Shown here piece by piece: positions 1 through 11,600 of a stretch of 60,000 nt of DNA. Within the stretch, counting starts at the first letter, position 1, and every line of letters begins with the position of its first letter. A program made the position numbers and the translations under genes. Below the pieces are notes generated by a model, which was given only the letters and a program-made list of their open reading frames with translations, ran no database searches and was not told where the DNA came from. This DNA is from Cryptomeria japonica. Lineage: Eukaryota; Streptophyta; Pinopsida; Cupressales; Cupressaceae. The DNA is taken from NCBI RefSeq assembly GCF_030272615.1, contig NC_081412.1:344157870-344217869 (forward strand), written 5' to 3'.

Positions 1-2
1 CT

Positions 3-1292
3 AAGAAAGAAAATGATCCAAAAGCACATGATAGTTTCATCATTGCACTGAAGGCAAAAATAGATGAAAGAATGACAAAGCATGCTTCTTTTGTGTCAGA
101 TCATCAATTTATAAAGTCTAAAGAGTTCAAATCATTCCTATACCATTTCAAGGGTAAGAAGTTAAGGGAAGGAGTGCCAAATATTACCCCTGAAAATGAG
201 GCAAAAATGAAGAAGAGATTAAAGGAAGATATTGACATAGAAGTTGAGACTATGACCCCACAAAAGGGGAGGCAACTACTAGTAGAGGCTGGAATAATTG
301 TGTTTCCAGGTTGGGACCTGAGTGCCTCATTTATCCTTGATTCTTTGTTGAACACAGACAATAAGGATACAAAATTGAATATCCAGGGAGTAAAAGACAT
401 TTTTATTGGATCAAGGTATGATTTAAATGAAGAAGAAATGTTGTTGTGGGCCTTATACCCTCCCAATAAAAGGCCAAAAATCATAGATGTGGACAAAGCA
501 TTTGGTCACATGACGACCCTAAAAGTTGGAGAAGTAGACCCTATGGTCACGGCCAATATAGGTATTAATATTTCAAATTTCAATAAGACCCAGATGAAGC
601 ATGAGATAGAAGAGAAGAATAAATACAAGGCCTTATATGAAGAAACCCTTAAGAGGAGTGGGCATCTGGTCCCTCAAATTACTGATTCAGGAGGTCAATG
701 GAAGAAAAAAATCAAAAAATTGGCTTATGAGCATACTAAGTTGAAGAGGGAGCTGACAAATATCAACGTTAACACCGCTTGTGTTTTGTTGAATAAGAGA
801 TATGAGAATTTGGAGAAGGCATTGCATTAGTTCTGGGGTGTATATCAAAGGAACATGGACAATATGGTTTCACACACCAGGATTCAAGATAGACTCAACC
901 TGTTGTTGCAAGATGTATCGACTAAAGAAAAGGTAAAAAGGAAGGTTCAGGGTTTGCTTGTCACACATGAGGAAGTTGCAAAGGAATTGAAGTCGGAATT
1001 TGATGAATGCTAGCAGATTTTTCAACATGGGGTTCCTTGTTTGGTAGACGATGCAGGAGTAATTAAAGATAAGTCCATATGGATTTCTGAGTGTAAGTCT
1101 TTACTTAGTGCAGCCCAAGCCATTGCCAAAATAGATATCCTTGATATGAATGACACTGTCGACCAATTTGAGAATATTTACATGATTGAGAATGCAGCCA
1201 GGGATGTGATCTTCAATGCAACAACTTACAAAAACCTAGGCTATTTACGGCACATTCAGAAGTGCGGACACCGGCTGGATCGAAAGCCTTAA
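3..1292 (+). pseudogene. Decayed ORF of unknown function, possible antisense ORF of the Tat element
   Basis: One frame stays open from the left edge to TAA at 1290-1292 except for TAG at 828-830 and TAG at 1011-1013. The first methionine inside the window is at 72, but the frame is open upstream, so the true start is probably outside. The product is rich in Lys and Glu; the part after about residue 180 (from ATG 72) is highly charged and looks helical or coiled coil. I recognise no domain. It lies on the strand opposite the Tat gag-pol, between the pol end and the missing 3' LTR. Tat elements of other plants carry an antisense extra ORF exactly there, so I suspect this is that gene, decayed. 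It could instead be a fragment of an unrelated element. Confidence 0.5.
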
Positions 1293-2159
1293 GTCATTGT
1301 TTAGTATTGTGTTTGTAATGCAACTGGTGTTTTTTTTAGGTTGTTTAGTTACTGTTCAGTTAGTTGTTAGGATAATGGAAGGGTGTGTCTTTCCATTCGT
1401 GCCTCTTAGCATATGTATTTATAATGAGTGATTTTGTCTATAATTGGTCAAATTTTAGAAATAGCATACTTCCAGGTAGGACTGTAAGTTATATGTATTA
1501 GGGAAGTCTATAGAACAAAGAAGTATCTTTTTATGCAAACAAACTATAATTGAGTATTTTCAAGTCCATCTTATGTATGCAATCATCTCTTAAGGATCAA
1601 TATATGAAGGTTCATTGTTTGTTTTCCTAAGTATTGTGCATACTTTTATGTTGATGAGTTATTATGTCCTCCTGATAAATCTGTCATACGATTTGCTATG
1701 ATGTGCCATCACATGCTGTTACATAAAATGTGATATTGGGTTTTCATTGTTGTGTAACACATACTGAAACCTTCAGAGTTGATGATCAATATTGTCTTAG
1801 GAGTTGATAAGATTTTCTATCCAAAAAGTGTCATAAGTACCCCCTAGATAAGGGCACTGGTCTTTTATTTATCTTTTAAGGTTTTGGTTGATCATACATT
1901 CAAGGTCCTTGATAAAGAAACATTCTTCTTAAATTCTATATGAACTTATCTTAACATATTTATTTTGAAGTCCTGAAAGTATCCTTATTTTCATTATACT
2001 ATCATAAACATTTTCATTTCTTTTCAAAGTATTCAGTTAAAGAACATAATAAAGCATAGTTGCAGAACAACAATTTTCCATTTTTGTAATTTGCTAAAAG
2101 ACTTAAATCCATTTTTGTAATGTGGTGCTTGAGAGGAGAGAGTAGATCCCTTGGAGTTA
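1293..2159. other. AT-rich stretch without a recognisable gene
   Basis: About 870 bases between the two plus-strand gene remnants. The sequence is AT-rich with short T-runs and no long frame. It could be an intron or a spacer of the antisense gene, but I see no convincing splice-site pair. Confidence 0.5.
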
Positions 2160-2689
2160 TTGGTGTGGGGGTTAGTGGTGCTAGGAAGACATAGGGTAGA
2201 GGAGAGGAGAAGTGAGCAAATTCTAGATAGGTGCGACAACAAAGAGATGAGCAGGGTGGAGATGGAGGTGGAGAGCCTGTAAGGGAGCAGGGAGCAACTG
2301 ATACAACACAATCTATAAGATTGAGATTAGTAGGTCTGTAGTCACAATTGATATTGGCTTGGATACATTTTGCAGAGTAGGATTGACAGCTGGTGGAGCT
2401 CAGAGCAGAGTGAGACCGACAGCTAGTGGAGCTCAGAGTGGAGCGAGACTGACAACTGGTTGAGGTCAAGGTAGAGCGAGATGCTCTTCAGCAAGAGGTT
2501 TTGCACCAAATGAGTTGGGTGGCTCATTATGTTGTGGCATATAGCATAGCAGTTCCTGTAGCGCAACATGTTTTCCCATATTTTCAGTATATGGCTCGAT
2601 CTGAGGGAGCTCAGGCACCTAGGTAGGATGTTGGTCAGCAGGCTCCACATCCTCCACCACCTGGCGATGAGGGAGAGGAAGAGAGCTAG
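2160..2689 (+). pseudogene. Decayed C-terminal region with an 11-residue coiled-coil repeat
   Basis: In frame 2 this stretch reads as a Gly/Arg/Glu-rich linker, then three and a half copies of an 11-residue repeat (core QLVEL), then a tail with a Pro-rich run and an acidic end, closing at TAG 2687-2689. The frame is broken by several TAG and TGA codons. The repeated units are charged with regularly spaced hydrophobic residues, as in a coiled coil. Downstream are T-rich sequences like a plant 3' UTR. It has the same strand as the ORF at 3-1292 and may be the end of the same antisense gene, although the two are in different frames and 870 bases apart. No family recognised. Confidence 0.45.
2375..2500 (+). 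repeat. 33-bp tandem repeat, 3 full copies plus a partial
   Basis: Units at 2375-2407, 2408-2440 and 2441-2473, with a partial fourth from 2474. Each full unit is 33 bp (11 codons) and encodes E-x-D-x-Q-L-V-E plus three residues. The units differ mainly by CGA/TGA exchanges at codons 2 and 4. Confidence 0.85.
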
Positions 2690-4150
2690 ATTTTTTTAGC
2701 TCTTAGATTTTTTTATATACCCCATTTTTTTGTAGCCCACATAACTCTTACTCCGATGGGACATTGTAGATGATAGTTGATATCATTTGTACCCTGAGAC
2801 TTTTATTTGTACTCCAGGATATTTATGATGATATATACGAGATCTTGGTTTGATTTCATCGTACTTGTGTTAATTGATTGAGATGTTTTTGTACATGCTT
2901 TATTCTATATGTATGCATATTTTTTCAATATGGATGTATGTAATGCAAATGAATATGGATGTTTGTTTTTATTTTTTTTCATATGCAAATAAATGATGAA
3001 AATGAGTAACTAGTAATGCAATTTTTTTAATGCAATAATATGAATTCAAATAAGCGTGTATAATGAAATGTATGGATCTATATAAGATGCATATGTATGC
3101 AGCTAACATCTCAATACACAAGTACTTGATTGGAGAAATGATGAAAATGAGACCACTTAGCTTAGAAATGATGATACTTAAAACTCTCATTCAGAAGATA
3201 AAGAGATCATTGTTATCATGCATAAATCACTTGAAATGCACAAAATGAAAAATGAATGCAACTTAAAACTAGTCACTGGATTTGGAATGCTTAATTTTCA
3301 TCACTAATCATTTACAAACATAGCAGGCAGAATAGAGTTCCTTTCTTTTCATGTGCAATATTATTTATCTTGTCCACAATGACCCTTTTTTTGTTCATAT
3401 CGTTGGATAGATTATGCATGCATCCAGATTGCACATTTTTTGAAATTCCCTCAAAACAGACAAAGAAATGATGCCAACCTCCTTGTAGCATACAAATAAG
3501 CAGAGTCGAGGTATGTGTGGCAATTTCACCTTGATGTGAAGGCACTTATCACAGACACCCAGCTGATTAGATGTTTCCAGATCATTGGAATCATTCCTAC
3601 AAGAAGAAAACAAAGGAAATATTATGCCCCCAATCCTTTCTCCTCTTAGTCAAGATAGACTTCCTCGAGTTACTCAGAGGGAATAATAATCAAAAACCAA
3701 TATAAAATACAACACACAAAGAAAATTTCATGCATATCTCAAACTATTTAGTGATTGTTTTCAGTAATGTTGTTTTGCTTGTGTACTTAGTGATAAAACC
3801 CTTCAGTAGTTAGGAGACAGGTTACTGACTCAGATTGGACGACTGGGTATCAATGACAGAATGATGACTTGGTTGATACTACTTGAGACACGTAAATTGC
3901 TCAGTCGATTACCCTAAGACTAAGGCATTGATCAGTTTCAAGCCATGAGCCAGGATGTCACAAAAGTCACTAAAAGATATGTACAAGAGAAATCAAAGAT
4001 GTGGGAAAGTGTGAAATGCCAACATTACATTGATAGATGGAGTGGTTGAGTACAAGAGGCGCCTATTTGCCAGGTTTTCACTTGCTTGACAAAGATTCTT
4101 TTTTTTTTTTTAATAGGACATTTTATGATTTTGAGGATTTCTTTTTCAAG
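2690..4150. other. Tat 3' region, no gene seen
   Basis: AT-rich sequence between the plus-strand remnant and the Gypsy-A insertion. On the minus strand it continues the sequence after Tat integrase, because 4151-4155 (ACTTT) is the left copy of the Gypsy-A target duplication. The only long frames are short and unconvincing. Confidence 0.5.
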
Positions 4151-4155
4151 ACTTT
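4151..4155. repeat. Target-site duplication of Gypsy-A, left copy (ACTTT)
   Basis: ACTTT directly precedes the TGGTGCAGGG start of the 5' LTR and is repeated at 38704-38708 right after the 3' LTR end (CTACATCA). The pair fixes the element ends. Confidence 0.9.
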
Positions 4156-5762
4156 TGGTGCAGGGGTACAAGCCTCAATTTCATAATTTCTTGATTGAAA
4201 ATTTCATTTTTTTGATAGAAAGGTGTTGTGAAGGATCAAAGAATCCTTTGTTTATGTTTTTTTTTTGTAATAAGATCCTAAATGTCCATTTTGTAAGGCC
4301 TAGGGGCCTAGGGTGCATTATAAACCCTATGGTCAACTATGGTCAAAGGGGACTTAGGATGAGTAGAATTAGGGATTAAAGGTTGTTTTGGTCTATTTAG
4401 ATCCATTTAAATGTGTTTAGGTCCCTAGGTTGATGATAAAATTAGTTTGAATGGCAAAATGCAAAAAATGTCAAAAATTGACAAAGTTGTCAATTTGTAA
4501 AGCAACTTTTCAAAAAGTTGTTGTAATTGGTTGCCCAATGTTCATAACCACCTCCAATCAATTTGAAAATTTTTGTAAAGCTATAAAGTTCCTCAACAAA
4601 CTCGTGTGGGGTTTGTTGTGGGTGGAATTTGTAAACTTGATATTTGAAATCAATAAAATACTGCATTTTTCCAAAAAAATTGTTGTTATCACGCTTGGTA
4701 TGGCCTTGTTCGGCCTCTAAAGTGAAAAATATATTCATGGGAATTTAGAGGGTTCAATTACCTTTATTTTTAATCCAACCAAAGGTCTGGAGGTGGAGTA
4801 TTGAGGGAGAAAAATTGTAATAGATCCAAACAACCCATGAAAGTGCCCTTTCCTAGGGTTTCAACTTCAATTTCCCATTTCTTCCAAATTCACCATGGGA
4901 AAATTATAAAACTTGGTTAAATGGAGTATTTGGGAGTTTAATTTAAGATTCAAAAGGTTTAAAAAGTTTAGGAAGTAGTTTGGGTAATATTTTGGTGAAT
5001 TTGGCCAGGCATCTCCATATGACTGGCTGTGGGAATTGAACAAAATTCATGAACAGTCCCCATAACTTTAATTTTAATGCAACCCAGAAGTTATGACTTG
5101 GTAAATGGTAATTATTTGGATACCCCAAGGTACTACAATAGTTTATTTTGTGAAATTTCTTGTTTGAAAGATAGTTCCTTTGTAAGGTGCTCAAATTAGC
5201 CCTTATAGCCTCGATGAGGGTTCATTAGAAATGGTACTTGCAAGAGGCTCCAGAACTTGTCCTTTGGTTGAAAGTGCTGCCCTAGGTTGGTTTTCAATAA
5301 AATCAAACAATATTTTCCTATCCTTTGGATTTTTTGGGTGGGATGCCAAAAAGTGAGTTTTGAAGGCTAATAGGTCTAAGGAGCCAATTTGCACTTTGTG
5401 ACTTTTGGGACTTGAACAACCAAATCAGAGGGTTGTTTGGCATCATTTGAGTTTTTAGGAACCTATAAAACCTTTCTTGATCCTTTTTTGGCCTATAAAA
5501 CCATTTGGAGGGGTTGTAAGCAATTTGAGCCATTTTGAGCACTTTTGCCTGTGGGGTTTGAAACCAAATATTGATAACCTTGCACACTATCCCATTGTGG
5601 GGTTATGGGGATGAAAATAGGTTACTTGGGATGTTTAATTTATGCTCATAAAGGTGTGAGGCTTTGTTAGAGTGAATCCTTGAATGGAGGGTTTTGTTGC
5701 TTGGTTGAGCAAGTGAGCAACTTGGAGCATTTTCAAGTTGTTTGAACCATACCTCTACATCA
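4156..5762 (+). repeat. Gypsy-A 5' LTR (1607 bp)
   Basis: Starts TGGTGCAGGG, ends CTACATCA, and is matched along its length by the split 3' LTR at about 93-95% by eye. Two TATAAAA boxes at 5464-5470 and 5494-5500 are the likeliest promoter, about 270 bp before the LTR end. Minus-strand frames inside it are not genes. Confidence 0.9.
5464..5500 (+). promoter_or_regulatory. Twin TATA boxes of the Gypsy-A 5' LTR
   Basis: CCTATAAAACC occurs twice 30 bp apart; both copies are also present in the 3' LTR (38405-38411 and 38435-38441). Position in the LTR suits a U3 promoter. Confidence 0.5.
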
Positions 5763-5764
5763 AT

Positions 5765-5776
5765 TGGTATCAGATC
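5765..5776 (+). other. Primer-binding site of Gypsy-A
   Basis: TGGTATCAGATC lies 2 bp after the LTR. It differs by one base from TGGTATCAGAGC, the initiator-Met tRNA primer site common in plant retrotransposons. Confidence 0.75.
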
Positions 5777-5815
5777 AAGTGTGATCCTTAGGAGAAGGAT
5801 TTTTTTAGTTTATCC

Positions 5816-7086
5816 ATGTTAGGGGAAGAATATGAGGGTGATTTTTCCTCAAGGATGACTAATGCACATATAGTGAAGTTTTTAAAGGATCAAAACTTGG
5901 TTCACAAGATTGATTCCTTGTAGAAGGAGGTTGATAGACTTAATGGGGAAATTCATAAGAAAAGTGGTGGAAAATTTGATGTTGTTGAAGAGGGGATTGA
6001 TGAGGAACCCCTTGAGCAAAGTGATGAAGAAGAAGTGTCTGCTGATCAAAGACTACTTGTGAAGACCCTGAAGGCCATGGAGAGAAGGACCATGGATGTT
6101 AGGTTGGACCTACCTTCCTATGATGGAAAATTGAATCCAGATGCTGCTATGGATTGGATTGATGCCCTTACAAGCTTCTTTGAATGTGAAGATGTACCAA
6201 AAAGTTAGAGAGTTAATATTTCTAAGGCCAAGTTGAAGGGATCAACCCTTACATGGTGGAATTTCACTCAAGATGATAGGGTGAAGGAGAAGAAGAATCC
6301 AGTGACCACTTGGAAGAGGATGGTTGCATTGATCAGGGATGCATAAGTTCCTAATGATTATGAAGTCCAGCTTCATAAGAGGAGAATGATTTTGAGACAA
6401 AAGGAGATGAGTGTCTCAGATTATACTCAAGAGTTCCATAAATTGGTGATGAATTCCAATGCAGTGGAGCCTGAATGTGTGAAGCTTGCAAGATACTTGC
6501 AAGGGTTGAGAGTTACCATTTAAGATGAAATCAATCTAAGTAGCCCTCCCATACTCCAAAAATGTTTTCAACTTACTTTTAAGGTTGAAGAAAAACTCAA
6601 GAGGAAGAGTGATCAAGGTGGAAGAGGGAGAGGGCAAAAAGACTTTGGAAATAGGGGCAAAAATATGTCTTAAGGAAGAGGACAAGGTTCCAAAGACCTT
6701 GGTGAATCAAGTCAAGGGAAGGCTCTAGAGGTTCTTTCAGAGGAAATAGAGGAAGCTTAAGAGGAAGGGGTGGTGGAAGAGGCCTAGAAGGCATAAAATG
6801 CTATAGGTGTCATCAAATGGGGCATGTTGCATCCAAATGTCCAGAGAAGGCAAAAAAACAAGGTGAAAGGAGAGAAAATTTGGTGAGAGATGAGGACACA
6901 CATAGTGTTCACTCTCATGGATCCTTTGTGCAACCTGAATAGGGAGAGATCATCATGATGAGAAGGACATTGATCAAGGCACCTAATCCACCAGAGCCAC
7001 CCCAAAGGAAGACACTCTTCAGGACTACTTGTAGAAGTGGTGACAAAGTATGTAGTGTTATGATTGATTCAGGTTCTACTGATAAT
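5816..7086 (+). pseudogene. Gypsy-A gag and start of protease, decayed
   Basis: From ATG 5816 one frame encodes an acidic N-terminus, a retrotransposon gag (capsid) domain at about 6085-6600, then an Arg/Gly-rich basic stretch. Stops interrupt it at 5921 (TAG), 6206 (TAG), 6344 (TAA), 6521 (TAA) and 6671 (TAA). After a one-base frame change near 6715-6760 it continues into a CCHC zinc knuckle (C-x2-C-x4-H-x4-C, about 6799-6840), TAG at 6940, and the protease Asp-Ser-Gly at 7066-7074. It is cut at 7086 by Copia-A, twelve bases after the active site. Each stop sits where Gln would be natural, so CAG/CAA to TAG/TAA decay is likely. The gag would coat the RNA in cytoplasmic particles; the copy cannot do so now. 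Confidence 0.8.
7082..7086. repeat. Target-site duplication of Copia-A, left copy (ATAAT)
   Basis: ATAAT at 7082-7086 is repeated at 21534-21538. Removing the element and one copy restores an uninterrupted protease frame of Gypsy-A. Confidence 0.93.
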
Positions 7087-8603
7087 TGTTGGCATTACAG
7101 TAAGAAATATTGTTGATATTCAATAAGGATATTGAGAAGGTTGTTGAAGATTATTGATATAACTAAAGAAGGATGATAACTATCTTTATAACATTATTTT
7201 GTCATTGATTTCAAGAAATTGATTATCTGATTTAGTATGATGTTGCCATATCTTCAGAAAATTGATTAGAAGAGAATTAAGATGTCGGTAAAAGACACAG
7301 AAATAATGTGATGAATAAAGGGAGGAATAAGTTATTCAATGGGCAACTATTACCGAGTTAGACAATGATGAGATCGTGATGTTTAGATTGTTTTGATATC
7401 CTACATATGTTGTTGATTGTAAGGTTAATACTATACTATGCAACCGATCAAGGAACCTAGTCAATAAACCCTAAGGAACCTAGTCAGTAAACCCTAAGGT
7501 TATCGATATCGGTTAATGAAGGTGAACTGTCTACCGAGTAAAGTTTAGTAGTTACCGAGTTGCAATCCAGTTATGACAGTGCACATGGGATGGATAAAAG
7601 TATTATTTAATGAAGGACAATGATTAGCTGGAAATGTATAAATGATTGGTATGTCATGTATGAAGTTTGTTAAGGATCTATGGCAAAGGAAAATCGGCAG
7701 AAAGATCTACAACATAGATTGAACTGTAATAACCTTATGCAAGTTCCAAGAAGGGATTGCAAGCCCCGAGGTAAGGTAAAACATTTTCAGATCGAAAGGA
7801 TACATTGAACCTAGTCAAGTTTGAAGATCTGATGGCTAAGACTGATCATGGGAAATGTGATCAAGGAGATTTAGCGGTTAGCAATTGTTTATAAATAAGG
7901 AATTGTTGATAAACAATGCATGCGGGCAAGTGTATGCACATGGATGCTACATAGTGATTACCAAGCATAGAAGCTTGAAGACCTGTTTGAATAACAGAGT
8001 AGAGAGCCTAGTAGAGGGACAAGATAAGTCCTATGACTAGATTGTTTTGAGCAAATAAGAATCTACTTTAGCATTTTAGATGTGAAGTTGCAGATAGATT
8101 TTATTACTGTTATTTTGTAAGTGACATAAAATCTCTTAATCGAGTGGACTTAATAGTCTTATATGTAAACCCTCTAGCAAGGTAACATTCTAATTGTGTG
8201 TGTGAAATCCTTTAACAAGGTCACTTCTAACAAAGTGAAGATCTTAACAGATCTGAGGGAAATCCCTTAACCGAGTCACATCTAGCAATGTGTTTGTAAT
8301 CTTTAACAGGATTTTCTTTTAACCGAGCATACTCTAGAAGAGTATATTTCTTAGTGGGTCCGAAATCCCACAATGGTTTTTCCCTATTTGGGTTTCCATG
8401 TTAAATCTAGTGTTATGAGTGTTGTTATGATTATGTGTTCTTAAGTTTGCATGTTTAACAATTTTTGGTTAAGTTGCTGAAGTATAAGTTACCGAGGATG
8501 AATCTGTTGATTTTATGGAAGTTTAAGTTTGTATGATTCACCCCCCCCTCTCATCTTGTTAGCTATTGGCATCTGTACTTTACATTAAGTATCAGTACTA
8601 ACA
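7087..8603 (+). repeat. Copia-A 5' LTR (1517 bp)
   Basis: Begins TGTTGGCATT, ends AGTACTAACA. Compared with the 3' LTR it has a duplication of about 24 bp near 7450-7497 (two copies of AAGGAACCTAGTCA). It contains at least six copies of ACCGAG and a TTTATAAATAAG TATA box near 7889. Confidence 0.92.
7886..7900 (+). promoter_or_regulatory. Putative TATA box of the Copia-A 5' LTR
   Basis: GTTTATAAATAAGG about 800 bp into the LTR; conserved in the 3' LTR near 20815-20830. Confidence 0.45.
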
Positions 8604-8605
8604 AT

Positions 8606-8617
8606 TGGTATCAGAGC
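8606..8617 (+). other. Primer-binding site of Copia-A
   Basis: TGGTATCAGAGC, a perfect copy of the site complementary to plant initiator-Met tRNA, two bases after the LTR. Confidence 0.9.
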
Positions 8618-8668
8618 TAAGGACTCCGAAAGAAAAAGTTTAAAGGTACTTGAGGCAAAGATTCGGAG

Positions 8669-11600
8669 ATGTATAAAAGGGATGCACCAAAGTTGAACAA
8701 GTCAAGTTTATGCACATGGCAGAAAAGGATGAAGCTACATTTATCAAGAATTGGAGAATATGCAACATATTATCTGGAGAATGAATACATTGCATTGAGC
8801 GCCAACCCTATGACCTTGGAAGAGATTAAAGCAAAGCAAGAACATATTCAAGCTATGATTGAAATAACATCAGCATTGACCGACTCAGAGTTTAATGATC
8901 TAGAAGGCTGCAATGATGCATAAGCAATGTGAACTAAGCTCACATCTGTGTATGGAGGTGATGAACATGTTCAAAGAGAAAAAGTAGATAGTCTAAGAGG
9001 ACAACTTGAATCCATGAGGATGAATGAAGGTGAGAACATAACCCAATACAGTACAAGACTAAAGGAGATTGTCAATCAAATTAAAGGAGCAGGTGGAACT
9101 ATTGAAGAAAAGGATATAACAAGTAATTTGTTGAGAACCCTTCTACCAGCTTATGCTATTCAAGTCTCTCCAATCAATGAATTGAGATCTGTACCTAACA
9201 TGCCACTTTCTTTGGATGCTACTATTGGTAAGCTACATGCATTTGAGTTAAGTAATTTTGATAACAGTGGGTCTTCAGTAAATAAAGTAGAATCTGCATT
9301 CAGTTATTTTCATATTGGTGAATCTGATGATTACAATGATGGAATGAGTAAGTACTCTGAAGGAGATCATAGTGGAGCAAGTGAAAGATTTTGCATGAAC
9401 ATGGAAAAAGTGCACAGACTGTATGAGGAAATAAAGAAGCAAGAAGAATTTGAAGCATTATTAGCCAGAAGGTTACCGAGAGGAAAAGGTAAGTGTAAAG
9501 GAAAGCTACCTTTAAAATGTTTCAATTGTGATAAAATAGGACATATGGCTTCTAACTGCCCTGACAAAGAATATAGTGAAAAGAGAGAATATCGAGATAA
9601 TAGGTATAAAGATAACCAATACAGAGGACACCGAGACTTCAGAAGGAGAGATAAAAAGACATGTCTAGTAGCAGATGAGGAATCCAATGATGACAAATCT
9701 GATGAAACTAATACTGAGGAAGTTGTTTATGTGGCTATTAAAGATGGATCTGATGAGGAAAGATATGAAGAAAAATCCGTAATATCTCACATAAATAATA
9801 ATGATTCTTGGATCATAGACAATGGATGCTCACATCATATGACAGGTGATAAACACAAGTTTGTTAAATTAGAAGACTATGATGGAGGCTATGTAAGATT
9901 TGGTAATGATGCACCATATCTGGTGAAAGGTAAAGGATCTATAACACTTCTTGACAATGCTAAATGTGATGATGTATACTGGGTTGAAGGATTGAAATAC
10001 AATTTTTATTGAGTGTAGCACAGCTAAACAATACAGGATACCGAATAGAATATCAGAAAGGAATTGTCAAAGTTCATGACAAACATGGACAATTAGCTGC
10101 TACCGGGACACAAACAAAAGGTAATACATTTCATCTTGACTCAACTCAGAACAAGTATCTTTATGCAAAGATAGATGATACTTGGTTATGGCATAAAAGG
10201 TTTTGTCATGTAAATTTTGATAATCTGATCAAAATAAGTAAGAAGCACTGAGTAAGAGGTCTACCGAGTCTTGAAAAACCTGAGAATTCTATGCGCCGAG
10301 GATGCCAGATGGGTAAGATGACAAGATCAAGCTTTACAAGTAAGTCCTACAATTCTAAAGGAATTTTAGATCTAGTACACACTGATCTTTGTGGTCCTAT
10401 GAAAGTTCAAAGTTATTATGGTGATAAATATTTCATATTATTTGTGGATGATTACTCAAGGATGATGTCAGTTGTGTTTTTAAAAGAAAAATCAGAAGCT
10501 TTTCAAATGTTCAAATGGTACAAGGCAAGAGTTGAAAATGAAACAGGAAGACAACTGAAATGTCTTAGATCTCATAGAGGAGGAGAATTCACTTCTGATG
10601 AATTTAACTTATACTGCAATGATCATGGTATAAAGAGGCAAGTATCTGCACCAAGAACACCTCAACAAAATGGGATAGCTGAGAGAAGAAACAGATCAAT
10701 TGTGGATTGTGCAAGAACCTTGATGATAGAAAAGAGGGTACCTCAAACATTTTGGAGAGAAGCAATCAGCACTACAGTTTACACCCTGAACCGAGTTCAA
10801 CTGGAAAAAGGAACTATGAAGACACCATATGAGATTTGGTATGACAAGAAACCTAATGTAAGTTACTTTAAAATCTTTGGAAGTAGATGCTATGTTCACA
10901 AAGATGATAGAAATGGGAAGTTTGATCAGAAAAGTGAAGAAGGAACATTTCTTGGTTATTCTTCTAGAAGTAAAGCATTTAAATGTCTGATCAAATCATC
11001 TAACAAAATAGTGGAAAGTGCAAATGTCAAAATTGATGAATTTGCAGAAAGAAATGATGAAGGAAACTCTAAAGAACCAGAAGATTATGAAGAATTTGTT
11101 TATGTTCAACCGAGAAGTACTACTGAGAATATTGCTCAAGAAAATGAAGATAATGTCCAGCTATCGAGTGATGAAGAAGATCATACAGAACCTACCAAGC
11201 CTATATTAGCCAAATATGTCAAAAGACATCATGCATCAAGTCAAATTATAGGAGATAAATATGATCCAGTGATGACAAGAAACAAACTGAGACAAAACAC
11301 ATGTCTAATTTTTGAATTTGAACCGAGAATAGTGAAAGAAGCATTTAACAGTGAAGATTGGGTAAATGCTATGACAGAAGAGATTGATCAAATCAAGAAG
11401 AATGACACGTGGACACTAATCCCAAGACCAAAGGAAAAAAATGTAATCGGTACTAAGTGGATTTTCAGAAACAAGCTAAATGAAAAAGGTGAGGTCATTC
11501 GCAACAAAGCAAGACAAGTTTACAAAGGTTATGCTCAAGAAGAAGGAATAGATTATGGTGAAACTTTTTCACCCGTGGCTAGACTTGAGGGAGTAAGAGC

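Noticed and set aside
2014-2650. Minus-strand Ser-rich frames
   Set aside because: They are shadows of the plus-strand coiled-coil repeat.
10000-10020. Programmed frameshift in Copia-A
   Set aside because: No slippery site or defined overlap; it lies inside protease, and copia elements normally use one frame.
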